In this document: positions 1 to 7,481 of the stretch, piece after piece | How the letters are laid out: each line of letters opens with the position of its first letter | How positions within the stretch are numbered: position 1 is the stretch's first letter | Source: VBKO01 sp036393835 | GTDB taxonomy: Bacteria > Myxococcota > Myxococcia > Myxococcales > 40CM-4-68-19 | Reading direction: 5' to 3' | Assembly: GCA_036393835.1 (NCBI GenBank) | Contig: DASWGI010000396.1 | Location: 1 to 11,012, forward strand | DNA length: 11,012 nt | Position numbers and translations under genes: made by a program | The notes under the pieces: model-generated | What the model was told of the DNA's origin: nothing | What the model saw: the letters and a program-made list of their open reading frames with translations, nothing else | The model's database searches: none

Positions 1-881
1 CGCGGCAGCACGCGCACGAGCAGCTCCGCCGAGGTGAAGGCCAGCGACAGGCCCTGCCCGGTGATCGCGTCGACGTATCCGGCGGCGTCGCCGATCAGCG
101 CCACCGGGGTCGCTGTGCGCGCCTTCACGCGGCGTGAGAGCGGTCCCGAGCCGCGCGCTTCGGACTCCAGCGTGGCGCCGCGGACGCGCTCGCCGAGCGC
201 GGGAAAGCGGTCGAGCAGCGACTCGAACGAGGCCTTCTCGGAGAGCGCATCCTCTTGCCAGAGGAAGGCCACGTTCACGGAGCGCGGCCCGACCGGGGTG
301 ACGTAGCCCTCGGCGCCCGCCGACCAGTGCACCTCCACCAGATCGCTCCAGGGCGGGAGGCGGAGGTGACGCCGGAGCCCGAATCGGCGCGGGCCGCGCG
401 CCGGCAGCTCCAGCCCGGCCGCGCGGCGGAGCGCCGAGTTGAGCCCATCCGCGGCGACGACCAGGCGCGCCTCGACGGTTCCCGCGTCGGTGTCCAGCCG
501 GCCGCCGGACAGGCTGCGCACTCCCGCGTTCCGGATCTCCGCGCCCGCTTCGCGCGCCCGCCGCTGCAGGGCCTGGCAGAGCGCGGTGCGCCGGACGCCC
601 AGCCCGCTGCCGGCGCGGAACCGGCCCTCCACGCTCGAGCCGTCCTCCTGCACGTACCGGATGCCGCGGAAGGGGCTGCATTGATCGGCCGGGACCTCGC
701 CCAGGGCGCAGAGCCTCTCCAGCGCCTCGAGGCCGCGCGGCATGAGCCCCTCGCCGCACGCCTTGTCGGGCACGCCGGGCGTCCGCTCGAGGACCAGTGT
801 GGAGAACCCGGCGCTGGCGGCGTGCACGGCGGCGGCGAGCCCCGCGGGACCCCCGCCGCAGATCGCGACGTCCCAGATCAT
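1..881 (-). CDS. FAD-dependent oxidoreductase, geranylgeranyl-reductase/UbiH-like (partial, 3' end off window)
   Basis: I translated this frame by hand; 293 residues are visible and the C-terminus lies beyond the left edge. The N-terminus carries the FAD-binding Rossmann motif GGGPAG (residues 9-14), ending in VLER with the acidic residue that contacts the adenosine ribose. Next comes KACGEGLMP (40-48), typical of the geranylgeranyl-reductase-like branch. A 'VVAADG' motif lies mid-protein and GDAAG (264-268), the second FAD contact, near the edge. These are hallmarks of group A flavoprotein monooxygenases and related reductases. The ATG at 881 shares ATGA with the ligase stop, so translation is probably coupled; no good ribosome binding site is visible. 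In the operon it would hydroxylate or oxidise the polyketide ring, as SrsC does in Streptomyces, or reduce a prenyl or acyl chain. Flavoenzyme identity is firm; the substrate is inferred. Confidence 0.9.
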   Translation of the reverse strand, partial: MIWDVAICGGGPAGLAAAVHAASAGFSTLVLERTPGVPDKACGEGLMPRGLEALERLCALGEVPADQCSPFRGIRYVQEDGSSVEGRFRAGSGLGVRRTALCQALQRRAREAGAEIRNAGVRSLSGGRLDTDAGTVEARLVVAADGLNSALRRAAGLELPARGPRRFGLRRHLRLPPWSDLVEVHWSAGAEGYVTPVGPRSVNVAFLWQEDALSEKASFESLLDRFPALGERVRGATLESEARGSGPLSRRVKARTATPVALIGDAAGYVDAITGQGLSLAFTSAELLVRVLP

Positions 882-2632
882 CGCGAGAAGCGCAGGCGCG
901 CCAGCGCCGCGGCCGAGAGCGCCGCCTCGCGCGCCATCCGCAGCAGCGAGATCTTGTGAGGCGGCCGCAGCTCACCCTCCACCAGCTGGCGGAGCGCCTC
1001 CGCGCGGCGCAGCTTGCCGCTGGAGGTCCGCGGGAGCGTCCCGGGCTGCAGGAGCTTGACGGTGTGCGGCCGGATGCCCGTGCGTTCGACGACGCGCGCC
1101 CGCACCGCGTCTTCCGTCAGGGCGCCGTCGCGCTCCACTTCCACCAGGAGCGCCAGCTCCTCTCCGTCCGCGCCGTCGGGGACGAGCCCCACGGCCACCG
1201 CGCATCCGGGGCGCGCTCCGGCCAGGCCGTCCAGGGCGTCCTCGAACTCCTGCGGAGCATGGTTGGCCCCGCGCAGGATCACGACGTCCTTGGCGCGCCC
1301 GGACACGACCAGCTCGCCTCCGTCGACGAATCCCAGGTCGCCGGTGTCCAGCCAGCCGCCGCGCACCGCCTGCGCGGTCGCGTGCGCGTCCTGGAAGTAG
1401 CCGCGCATCACCGACGGGCCGCGCACGCGGATGGAGCCGATCGAGCCGTCCGGCAGCTCGCTCCCATCCTCTCGCTGGATGCTCACCTCCACGCCGGCGA
1501 CCGGCAGCCCGACCGAGGCGAGCTCGCGCTCCGCGCGGCGCAGGGTGCGCGGCCCGCGCCCCGGCGGCGAGAAGGTCACCGCCAGCGAGGCTTCCGACAG
1601 GCCGTACACGGGCATCAGCGCGCGCGGGTCGAATCCGAATCGGGCGAACCGCTCGCAGAAGCGCCGCAGCGCCGCGGGAGCGATCGGCTCGGCCCCGTTT
1701 AGCACCAGGCGCAGGCAAGACAGGTCGGCGCCTTCCATCTCCTCGTCGCGGATTCGCTTCGCGCACAGGCCGAAGGCGAAGTTGGGCGCGACGGTCAGGG
1801 TCGCGCGCGTCCGGGCGATCGCGCGGAGCCACAAGGCCGGTCGCGCCAGGAACGCCTCCGGCGGGAGCAGCGCCAGCGGCCCCGGGTGATAGACGGCGAG
1901 CAGGAGGCAGCCGATGAGCCCCATGTCGTGGTAGAGCGGCAGCCACGAGACGCCGCGCTGCCGCAGCGGCCCCTCCTCCGGGATGTAGGCGTCGATCGCC
2001 GCCACGTTCGCGAGCACGTTGGCGTGCGTGAGCGCGACCGGCTTGGGCTCCACCGTGGTCCCGGAGGAAAACTGGATGAGCGCCAGGTCGCCGGGCGCGG
2101 CGGGCCGCTCCAGCTCGCCCCCGCGGGGAAGATCGGAGACCGCGCGCACGCCCAACTCGGGCCGGGCGCGGGCGGCGGCCTGGCCGAGCAGCCGCCCGGC
2201 GCGCGCGTCGGTGAGCAGCAGCCGCGCCCCACAAGACTGCAGCAGGCGCGCGGTGCGCGCGTGGAACTCGTCGAGGCGGCCCAGCCGCACGGGCGGGTAG
2301 AGGGGCACCGGCACGGCTCCCGCGAGCAGCGCGCCGAAGAAGGCGTCCATGAAGTCCACGCCGGTGGGCAGCACGAGGGCGACGCGGTCGCCGGGCCGGA
2401 TCCCCAGGCCGGCCAGGCCGGCGGCTGCGCGGCGGGCGCGGAGGCGCAGGTCGGCGAATGAGAGGTGGCGCTCCTGTTCGCGGGCGTCCAGGAAGGTCAA
2501 GCCGACCGGCTCAGTCGCGTTCGGGGTCGAGGTCGGGGTCGGGGTCGTCGGGGTCGACGCCTTCGCCGCCGCCGCGAGCGCCTCGCCGATGGTGGCGTGC
2601 TTGAGCGGCGGCAGCGGGGGTCCGCGCAGCAT
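878..2632 (-). CDS. Fatty acyl-AMP ligase (FAAL-type adenylating enzyme)
   Basis: This 584-residue ANL-superfamily adenylation enzyme would activate a fatty acid with ATP to acyl-AMP and pass it to the ACP encoded just upstream. The visible motifs are the P-loop FSSGTTVEPKPVALTH (188-203), WLPLYHDMGLIG (230-241), LNGAEPI (311-317), VYGLSEASL (342-350), the TGD of LDTGDLGF (428-435), GRAKDVVILRG (445-455), and the C-terminal catalytic lysine in PRTSSGKLRR (K540). The YHDMGLIG and NGAEP sequences are typical of FAALs rather than acyl-CoA synthetases. The P-loop departs from the usual TGxPKG pattern. A Thr/Pro stretch (about residues 26-42), encoded by a short tandem repeat, sits between the first helix and the first core strand. 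The ATG at 2632 overlaps the ACP stop as TGATG and has GGAGG seven bases upstream. A CoA ligase role is less likely but not excluded. Confidence 0.9.
   Translation of the reverse strand: MLRGPPLPPLKHATIGEALAAAAKASTPTTPTPTSTPNATEPVGLTFLDAREQERHLSFADLRLRARRAAAGLAGLGIRPGDRVALVLPTGVDFMDAFFGALLAGAVPVPLYPPVRLGRLDEFHARTARLLQSCGARLLLTDARAGRLLGQAAARARPELGVRAVSDLPRGGELERPAAPGDLALIQFSSGTTVEPKPVALTHANVLANVAAIDAYIPEEGPLRQRGVSWLPLYHDMGLIGCLLLAVYHPGPLALLPPEAFLARPALWLRAIARTRATLTVAPNFAFGLCAKRIRDEEMEGADLSCLRLVLNGAEPIAPAALRRFCERFARFGFDPRALMPVYGLSEASLAVTFSPPGRGPRTLRRAERELASVGLPVAGVEVSIQREDGSELPDGSIGSIRVRGPSVMRGYFQDAHATAQAVRGGWLDTGDLGFVDGGELVVSGRAKDVVILRGANHAPQEFEDALDGLAGARPGCAVAVGLVPDGADGEELALLVEVERDGALTEDAVRARVVERTGIRPHTVKLLQPGTLPRTSSGKLRRAEALRQLVEGELRPPHKISLLRMAREAALSAAALARLRFSR
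2523..2555. repeat. Imperfect 6-bp tandem repeat (GGGGTC-like) inside the ligase gene
   Basis: Five copies of a GGGGTC-like hexamer are visible, one with a G-to-A change, and a GTC triplet interrupts before the last copy. The array reads in the ligase frame as alternating Thr/Pro/Ser. As the unit is 6 bp, gain or loss of a copy keeps the frame and only changes the length of a presumably flexible N-terminal loop. Confidence 0.8.
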
Positions 2633-2880
2633 CAGCGGCCCTCCGCCCGCGCGGCCACGAGCCCGGCGAGATCGCCGACCGTACGCACCTCCGCCGCGTC
2701 CTGCTCCGCGAGCGCGATGCGGAAGTGGTCCTCGAGCCCCACCACCAGGGTCAGCACGCCGACCGAGTCGAGCTGCAGGTCGGCGAGCAGGTCGTCCTCG
2801 GCGCGCACGTCCCGTGCGATGCCGAGCTCCTCGCGGAGCACGCGGCCGATCACGGCGATCACCTCGGCCGGCTCAGCCAC
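2632..2880 (-). CDS. Acyl carrier protein (free-standing)
   Basis: This 82-residue protein has the length and pattern of a stand-alone ACP. The phosphopantetheine site is LQLDSVGVLTLVVGLEDHF, with attachment expected on Ser39, and an acidic helix I precedes it (REELG, residues 16-20). The hydrophobic spacing after the DSV motif matches the four-helix ACP fold. It starts with GTG at 2880, supported by GGAGGT seven bases upstream, and overlaps the methyltransferase stop by 8 bases. Its stop overlaps the ligase start. Between a FAAL and a type III polyketide synthase, it most likely receives the activated fatty acyl group from the ligase and presents it as the synthase starter. It is unlikely to be the housekeeping FAS AcpP, because it lacks fab neighbours and AcpP usually carries DSLD at this site. 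Confidence 0.9.
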   Translation of the reverse strand: MAEPAEVIAVIGRVLREELGIARDVRAEDDLLADLQLDSVGVLTLVVGLEDHFRIALAEQDAAEVRTVGDLAGLVAARAEGR

Positions 2881-3442
2881 GTCCGTGACCTCCGGGCAGG
2901 AAGCGCGGGCGTCCGGCGAACGCGTCCTCCCACGCGGCGCCGAGCGCCGTCTCCTCCGCGCGGATGCGCACCCGCAGCACGACGAGGTGGAGCGCCGAGA
3001 ACACCAGCGCCGTCGCCCAGCAGCCGTGCACCAGCGGGACGGCCAGCATCTCCAGCACCACGGCGGCGTAGTTCGGATGGCGCACGAACCGGTAGGGCCC
3101 CCGCTGCACGGGCACGTCGCCCGGGACGACGATGACGCGCACGTTCCAGCGATCCCCCAGCGACGCGACTGCCCAGTACCGCAGCGCCTGGGCGCCGAGC
3201 GCGGCGGCGAACGCGGCCCAGCCCAGCGCGCCGGGGAAGGGCCGGATCGCGGACTCGACGGCGCACGAGGCGAGGAAGGCCGTGTGGAGCGCGACCATGA
3301 CGGGAAAGTGCGCCTGCCCGGATTCCCGCCCTCCGCGCGCCAGCGCCCGGGCCGCGTTGCGGCGCGACAGCGCCACCTCGAAGAGCCGCTCGGCCGCGAG
3401 CAGCAGGAGGAACCCGAGGTACAGCGCGCGGGAAGTCACCAT
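2873..3442 (-). CDS. Isoprenylcysteine carboxyl methyltransferase (ICMT)-family membrane methyltransferase
   Basis: This 189-residue integral membrane protein has hydrophobic segments at about residues 5-20, 48-62, 73-88 and 130-158. The ICMT/phospholipid-methyltransferase signature is GPYRFVRHPNYAAVVLEML (115-133), with the RHPNY core. The C-terminal RIRAEETALG (160-169) carries the conserved Arg and Glu-Glu that bind S-adenosylmethionine and the acceptor. Small ICMT-family proteins encoded beside type III polyketide synthases (BpsB in Bacillus, SrsB in Streptomyces) O-methylate alkylpyrones or alkylresorcinols, so that role fits here. The ATG at 3442 lies inside the last codons of the synthase (7-base overlap) with no clear ribosome binding site, so translation is probably coupled. 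The open frame runs upstream to about 4630, but that extension is only the shadow of the synthase gene. Methylation of a different membrane lipid is possible. Confidence 0.87.
   Translation of the reverse strand: MVTSRALYLGFLLLLAAERLFEVALSRRNAARALARGGRESGQAHFPVMVALHTAFLASCAVESAIRPFPGALGWAAFAAALGAQALRYWAVASLGDRWNVRVIVVPGDVPVQRGPYRFVRHPNYAAVVLEMLAVPLVHGCWATALVFSALHLVVLRVRIRAEETALGAAWEDAFAGRPRFLPGGHGRG
2888..2893 (-). promoter_or_regulatory. Ribosome binding site of the ACP gene (supports the GTG start)
   Basis: GGAGGT on the minus strand ends seven bases before the GTG at 2880. It lies inside the 3' end of the methyltransferase gene and is the main reason for accepting the non-ATG start. Confidence 0.65.
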
Positions 3443-4494
3443 CGCAGCAGCACCAGCTCGGAGCAGAAGCCGGGTCCCATCGCGATGAGGAGGCCCAGGT
3501 CGCCCGGGTGCGCCTCCCCGGAGTCGAGCAAGTCCCGCAGGACGAAGAGCACGGACGCGCTGGAGAGGTTCCCCACCTCCTGCAGCGAGTCCCAGGTGCG
3601 CCGCAGCGCCGCGCGGGGCAGCTCCAGCGCCTCCTCGAACGCCTCGAGGACGCGGGGCCCGCCGGTGTGGCAGATCCAGTGCCGGACGGCCGCGCGCGAG
3701 ACGCCGTGCGCGCCGAGGAACGCGTCCACGTCGCCGCGCACGCGCTCGCGCACCAGCTGCGGCACCTGCGGCGAGAGCACCACCTTGAAGCCGGAGTCGA
3801 CGACGTCCCAGCCCATCACGCGCTCGGTGCCGGGGTAGAAGACCGACCGGGTGGCGAGGACCCGCGGCCCGCGCGCCGGCCGATCGCCGCCGCCGATCAG
3901 CGCGGCTGCCGCGCCGTCGCCGAACAGCCCGCTGGCGATGATGTTGGCGACCGACAGGTCCTCGCGCTGCAGCGTCAGCGAGCACAGCTCGACGGCGACG
4001 AGCGCCGCCACCTGGCCGGGGAAGGCGCGCACCGCATCGGACGCGCGGGCGAGCCCGGCGGCGCCGGCGACGCAGCCCAGCCCGAAGAGAGGCACGCGCT
4101 TCAAGTCGGCGCGCAGGCCCATCCGGTTCACCAGCCGCGCGTCGATCGACGGCGTCGACAGGCCCGTCACCGTCACGAAGTAGAGGTGGTCCAGGTCCCG
4201 CGGCCGCAAGTCCGCGCGGAGCAGCGCTTGCTCGAGCGCCTTCTCCCCCAGCTCGACGGCCGCGGCGATCCAGGCGTCGTTGCGCTCGGCGAACGAGCCG
4301 AGCTCCGCGTAGCGGCCGAGCGGCAATGCAAGGTGGCGGCCGCCGACGCGCACCGAGCGGTGCAGTTGCTCGAGGCGATCCAGGTTGAAGTGCTTCCGCC
4401 CCCAGTGCGCGCGGAAGGCGGCCAGCAGCGTCTCCTGATCGACGTAGTTCTCCGGCAGCGCGGCGGCGGCCGAGAGGATGTGCGGCTCGCCCAA
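3436..4494 (-). CDS. Type III polyketide synthase (chalcone/stilbene synthase family; probable alkylresorcinol or alkylpyrone synthase)
   Basis: This 352-residue thiolase-fold enzyme has the full catalytic triad. Cys141 lies in LFGLGCVAGAAG, His276 in WICHTGGPRVLEA, and Asn309 in EVGNLSSASVLFVL. The family's C-terminal GPGFCSELVLL loop (340-350) is intact, and the length is normal. Such enzymes extend an acyl starter with malonyl units and cyclise it without an ACP-borne chain. The bacterial lipid branch (ArsB/C of Azotobacter, SrsA of Streptomyces, BpsA of Bacillus) makes alkylresorcinols and alkylpyrones from long acyl starters. The adjacent FAAL, ACP and ICMT genes point to this branch rather than to a tetrahydroxynaphthalene synthase. 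The start is TTG at 4494, chosen for the excellent ribosome binding site just upstream and the MGEPHIL-type beginning of the fold. Chain length and ring type cannot be read from the sequence. Confidence 0.95.
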   Translation of the reverse strand: MGEPHILSAAAALPENYVDQETLLAAFRAHWGRKHFNLDRLEQLHRSVRVGGRHLALPLGRYAELGSFAERNDAWIAAAVELGEKALEQALLRADLRPRDLDHLYFVTVTGLSTPSIDARLVNRMGLRADLKRVPLFGLGCVAGAAGLARASDAVRAFPGQVAALVAVELCSLTLQREDLSVANIIASGLFGDGAAAALIGGGDRPARGPRVLATRSVFYPGTERVMGWDVVDSGFKVVLSPQVPQLVRERVRGDVDAFLGAHGVSRAAVRHWICHTGGPRVLEAFEEALELPRAALRRTWDSLQEVGNLSSASVLFVLRDLLDSGEAHPGDLGLLIAMGPGFCSELVLLRW

Positions 4495-4499
4495 CCCTT

Positions 4500-4503
4500 C
4501 CTC

Positions 4504-4505
<2 letters not shown>
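4500..4505 (-). promoter_or_regulatory. Ribosome binding site of the type III PKS (supports the TTG start)
   Basis: AGGAGG on the minus strand lies five bases before the TTG at 4494 and overlaps the TAG stop codon (4506-4504) of the upstream thioredoxin/NHL gene. The strong site offsets the weak start codon, and its overlap with the upstream stop suggests the two genes are translated from one mRNA. Confidence 0.75.
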
Positions 4506-6432
<1,927 letters not shown>

Positions 6433-6520
6433 GGCGTCCCTTGTAAATCGCCTGTTGGACGCGCTGGCAAGCAATTCGGCGCGCTCGAGGTCAGAATCGT
6501 CCGCGCTTGGAAAGGCGTAG

Positions 6521-6540
6521 CGCCGCCGAATACGGCGGCG
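6521..6540 (-). terminator. Hairpin just after the 136-residue gene (possible terminator)
   Basis: A perfect 8-bp inverted repeat (CGCCGCCG and CGGCGGCG) flanks a 4-base loop and starts one base after the TAG stop at 6544-6542. It is very stable but is followed on the minus strand only by CTACGCCTTT, not a real T tract, so it may be a weak or assisted terminator or an mRNA-stabilising structure. It marks a boundary between the DUF488 pair and the thioredoxin/polyketide operon. The remaining bases, 6433-6520, hold no gene; no convincing promoter was found there. Confidence 0.5.
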
Positions 6541-6541
6541 A

Positions 6542-6952
6542 CTAGATCATCTCCTTGCCGGCCCGGCCGTTCACCGCGCTCCGCAGCGCCTGCAGGTCGG
6601 ACTCCTCGGGGCGCCACTCGGCGAGGTGGGCCAGGCGCCGCTCGGCGAAGCGGTGCGCGGCGTGCACCACGGGGCCGTGGCCGTGGAGGCGGGCAAAGGA
6701 CTCGCGCAGGACGCGCGGGCGGTGCTCCGGGTCGACGCGCCCGTCGCCGCGCACGCGGATCTTCGAGAACCACACCCGGCGCACGGCGCAGGGCTTGCGG
6801 TTGCGCAGCTCGACGGCCATGCCGATGCAGCGCACGTAGCCGTCGCCGTCGTGCGCGAGCGAGCGCTCGCCCGCGAGGAAGCGCTGCATCGACGGCAGGG
6901 GGATGCGGCGGATGTTGCCTGGAGCGGTCCGCTGGAAGAACCAGAGGGCCAT
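6542..6952 (-). CDS. Hypothetical protein, 136 residues
   Basis: I do not recognise this protein. It is Arg/His-rich and soluble-looking, with no signal peptide or membrane helix. The first two-thirds (residues about 5-75) alternate beta-like segments, for example WFFQRTAPGNIRRIPLP and YVRCIGMAVELRNRKPCAVRRVWFSKI; the C-terminal third (about 80-130) is helical and charged. Its reality rests on an excellent ribosome binding site (AGGAGG, four bases before the ATG at 6952), its position 15 bases after the DUF488 stop on the same strand, and a strong hairpin directly after its stop. It is probably co-transcribed with the DUF488 gene. No motif points to an enzymatic function. Confidence 0.7.
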   Translation of the reverse strand: MALWFFQRTAPGNIRRIPLPSMQRFLAGERSLAHDGDGYVRCIGMAVELRNRKPCAVRRVWFSKIRVRGDGRVDPEHRPRVLRESFARLHGHGPVVHAAHRFAERRLAHLAEWRPEESDLQALRSAVNGRAGKEMI

Positions 6953-6967
6953 TCTTCCTCCTGCGCT

Positions 6968-7411
6968 TTACGTAGCACGGAAGCGCTCCGTGCCCCTGGC
7001 GGCGGAGCTCCTGCTGTCGCTCGATGAACGGTTGGCGCGGGGGACGCGCGCCTCGATCAGGCCCTCGAGCAGGGTGCGGTGGCAGTGCGCGGGGTCGGTG
7101 CAGGTGGACGAGCAGAGCAGCGTGATCGTCTCGCCGGCGCCCACGCGGCGCGCCAGCTCGTCGATCGCAGAGGTCTGCTCGCGCATCTCCGAGAGGTACC
7201 GCTTGCGGTACTCGGACCAAGACAGTGGCGTCGCGCCGCGCTTGCCGTGGAACGCGGCCAGGAGCTCGGGGCTGGGACCCAGCTCCTTGCGCCACTCGTC
7301 CCACGTTTCCTTTCCTTTCGGGAGCCCGCGGGGACGGTACCGGCAGATGAGGATCCGCAGTCCGTCGCCCGGCCGTCCCGGGTCGTTCCAGCGGCGCGTA
7401 CGGAGGGGCAT
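6968..7411 (-). CDS. DUF488-family protein (YeaO-like)
   Basis: This 147-residue protein matches DUF488 in pattern. It has TRRWNDP near the N-terminus (residues 5-11), ICRYRPRGLPKGKETWDEW (22-40), a KELGPSPELLAAFHGKRG segment (42-59), YRKRYLSEM (68-76), and the C-terminal ITLLCSST and HCHRTLL region (96-114) with several cysteines. The family is small, soluble and of unknown biochemical function. The start is uncertain. ATG at 7411 puts RTRRWNDP at the usual distance from the N-terminus but has only a distant GGAG; ATG at 7480 adds 23 residues and would sit one base from the divergent GTG at 7482. The last 25 residues are Ser/Arg-rich and probably disordered. Its stop is 15 bases before the next gene, so the two likely form an operon. 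Confidence 0.82.
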   Translation of the reverse strand: MPLRTRRWNDPGRPGDGLRILICRYRPRGLPKGKETWDEWRKELGPSPELLAAFHGKRGATPLSWSEYRKRYLSEMREQTSAIDELARRVGAGETITLLCSSTCTDPAHCHRTLLEGLIEARVPRANRSSSDSRSSAARGTERFRAT

Positions 7412-7481
7412 GTGTGCGATGATCTCCGTCTCGATCCATTCTTTTGCACTCCGACGACCGTAGAGTAGGCTTCCGACCATC
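7412..7481. promoter_or_regulatory. Divergent intergenic region between the DUF488 gene and the receiver/PilZ gene
   Basis: These 70 bases should hold the promoters for two divergent genes. On the plus strand TTGCAC (7444-7449) resembles a -35 element, with a poor TAGGCT 16 bases later; this would leave almost no 5' leader before the GTG at 7482. No clear ribosome binding site or minus-strand promoter is visible. The region is more AT-rich than its surroundings around 7430-7450, which fits a regulatory role. Confidence 0.3.

Noticed and set aside
878..4494. Plant-type chalcone or flavonoid pathway
   Set aside because: The PKS is flanked by a fatty acyl-AMP ligase and ACP rather than phenylpropanoid genes, and bacterial type III enzymes with ICMT neighbours act on acyl chains.
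6433..6474. Longer start (TTG at 6474) for the thioredoxin/NHL protein and a TTGCCA/TTTACA promoter
   Set aside because: The internal ATG at 6432 has a good ribosome binding site. The promoter-like pair would put transcription start inside the ribosome binding site and matches the -10 consensus poorly.
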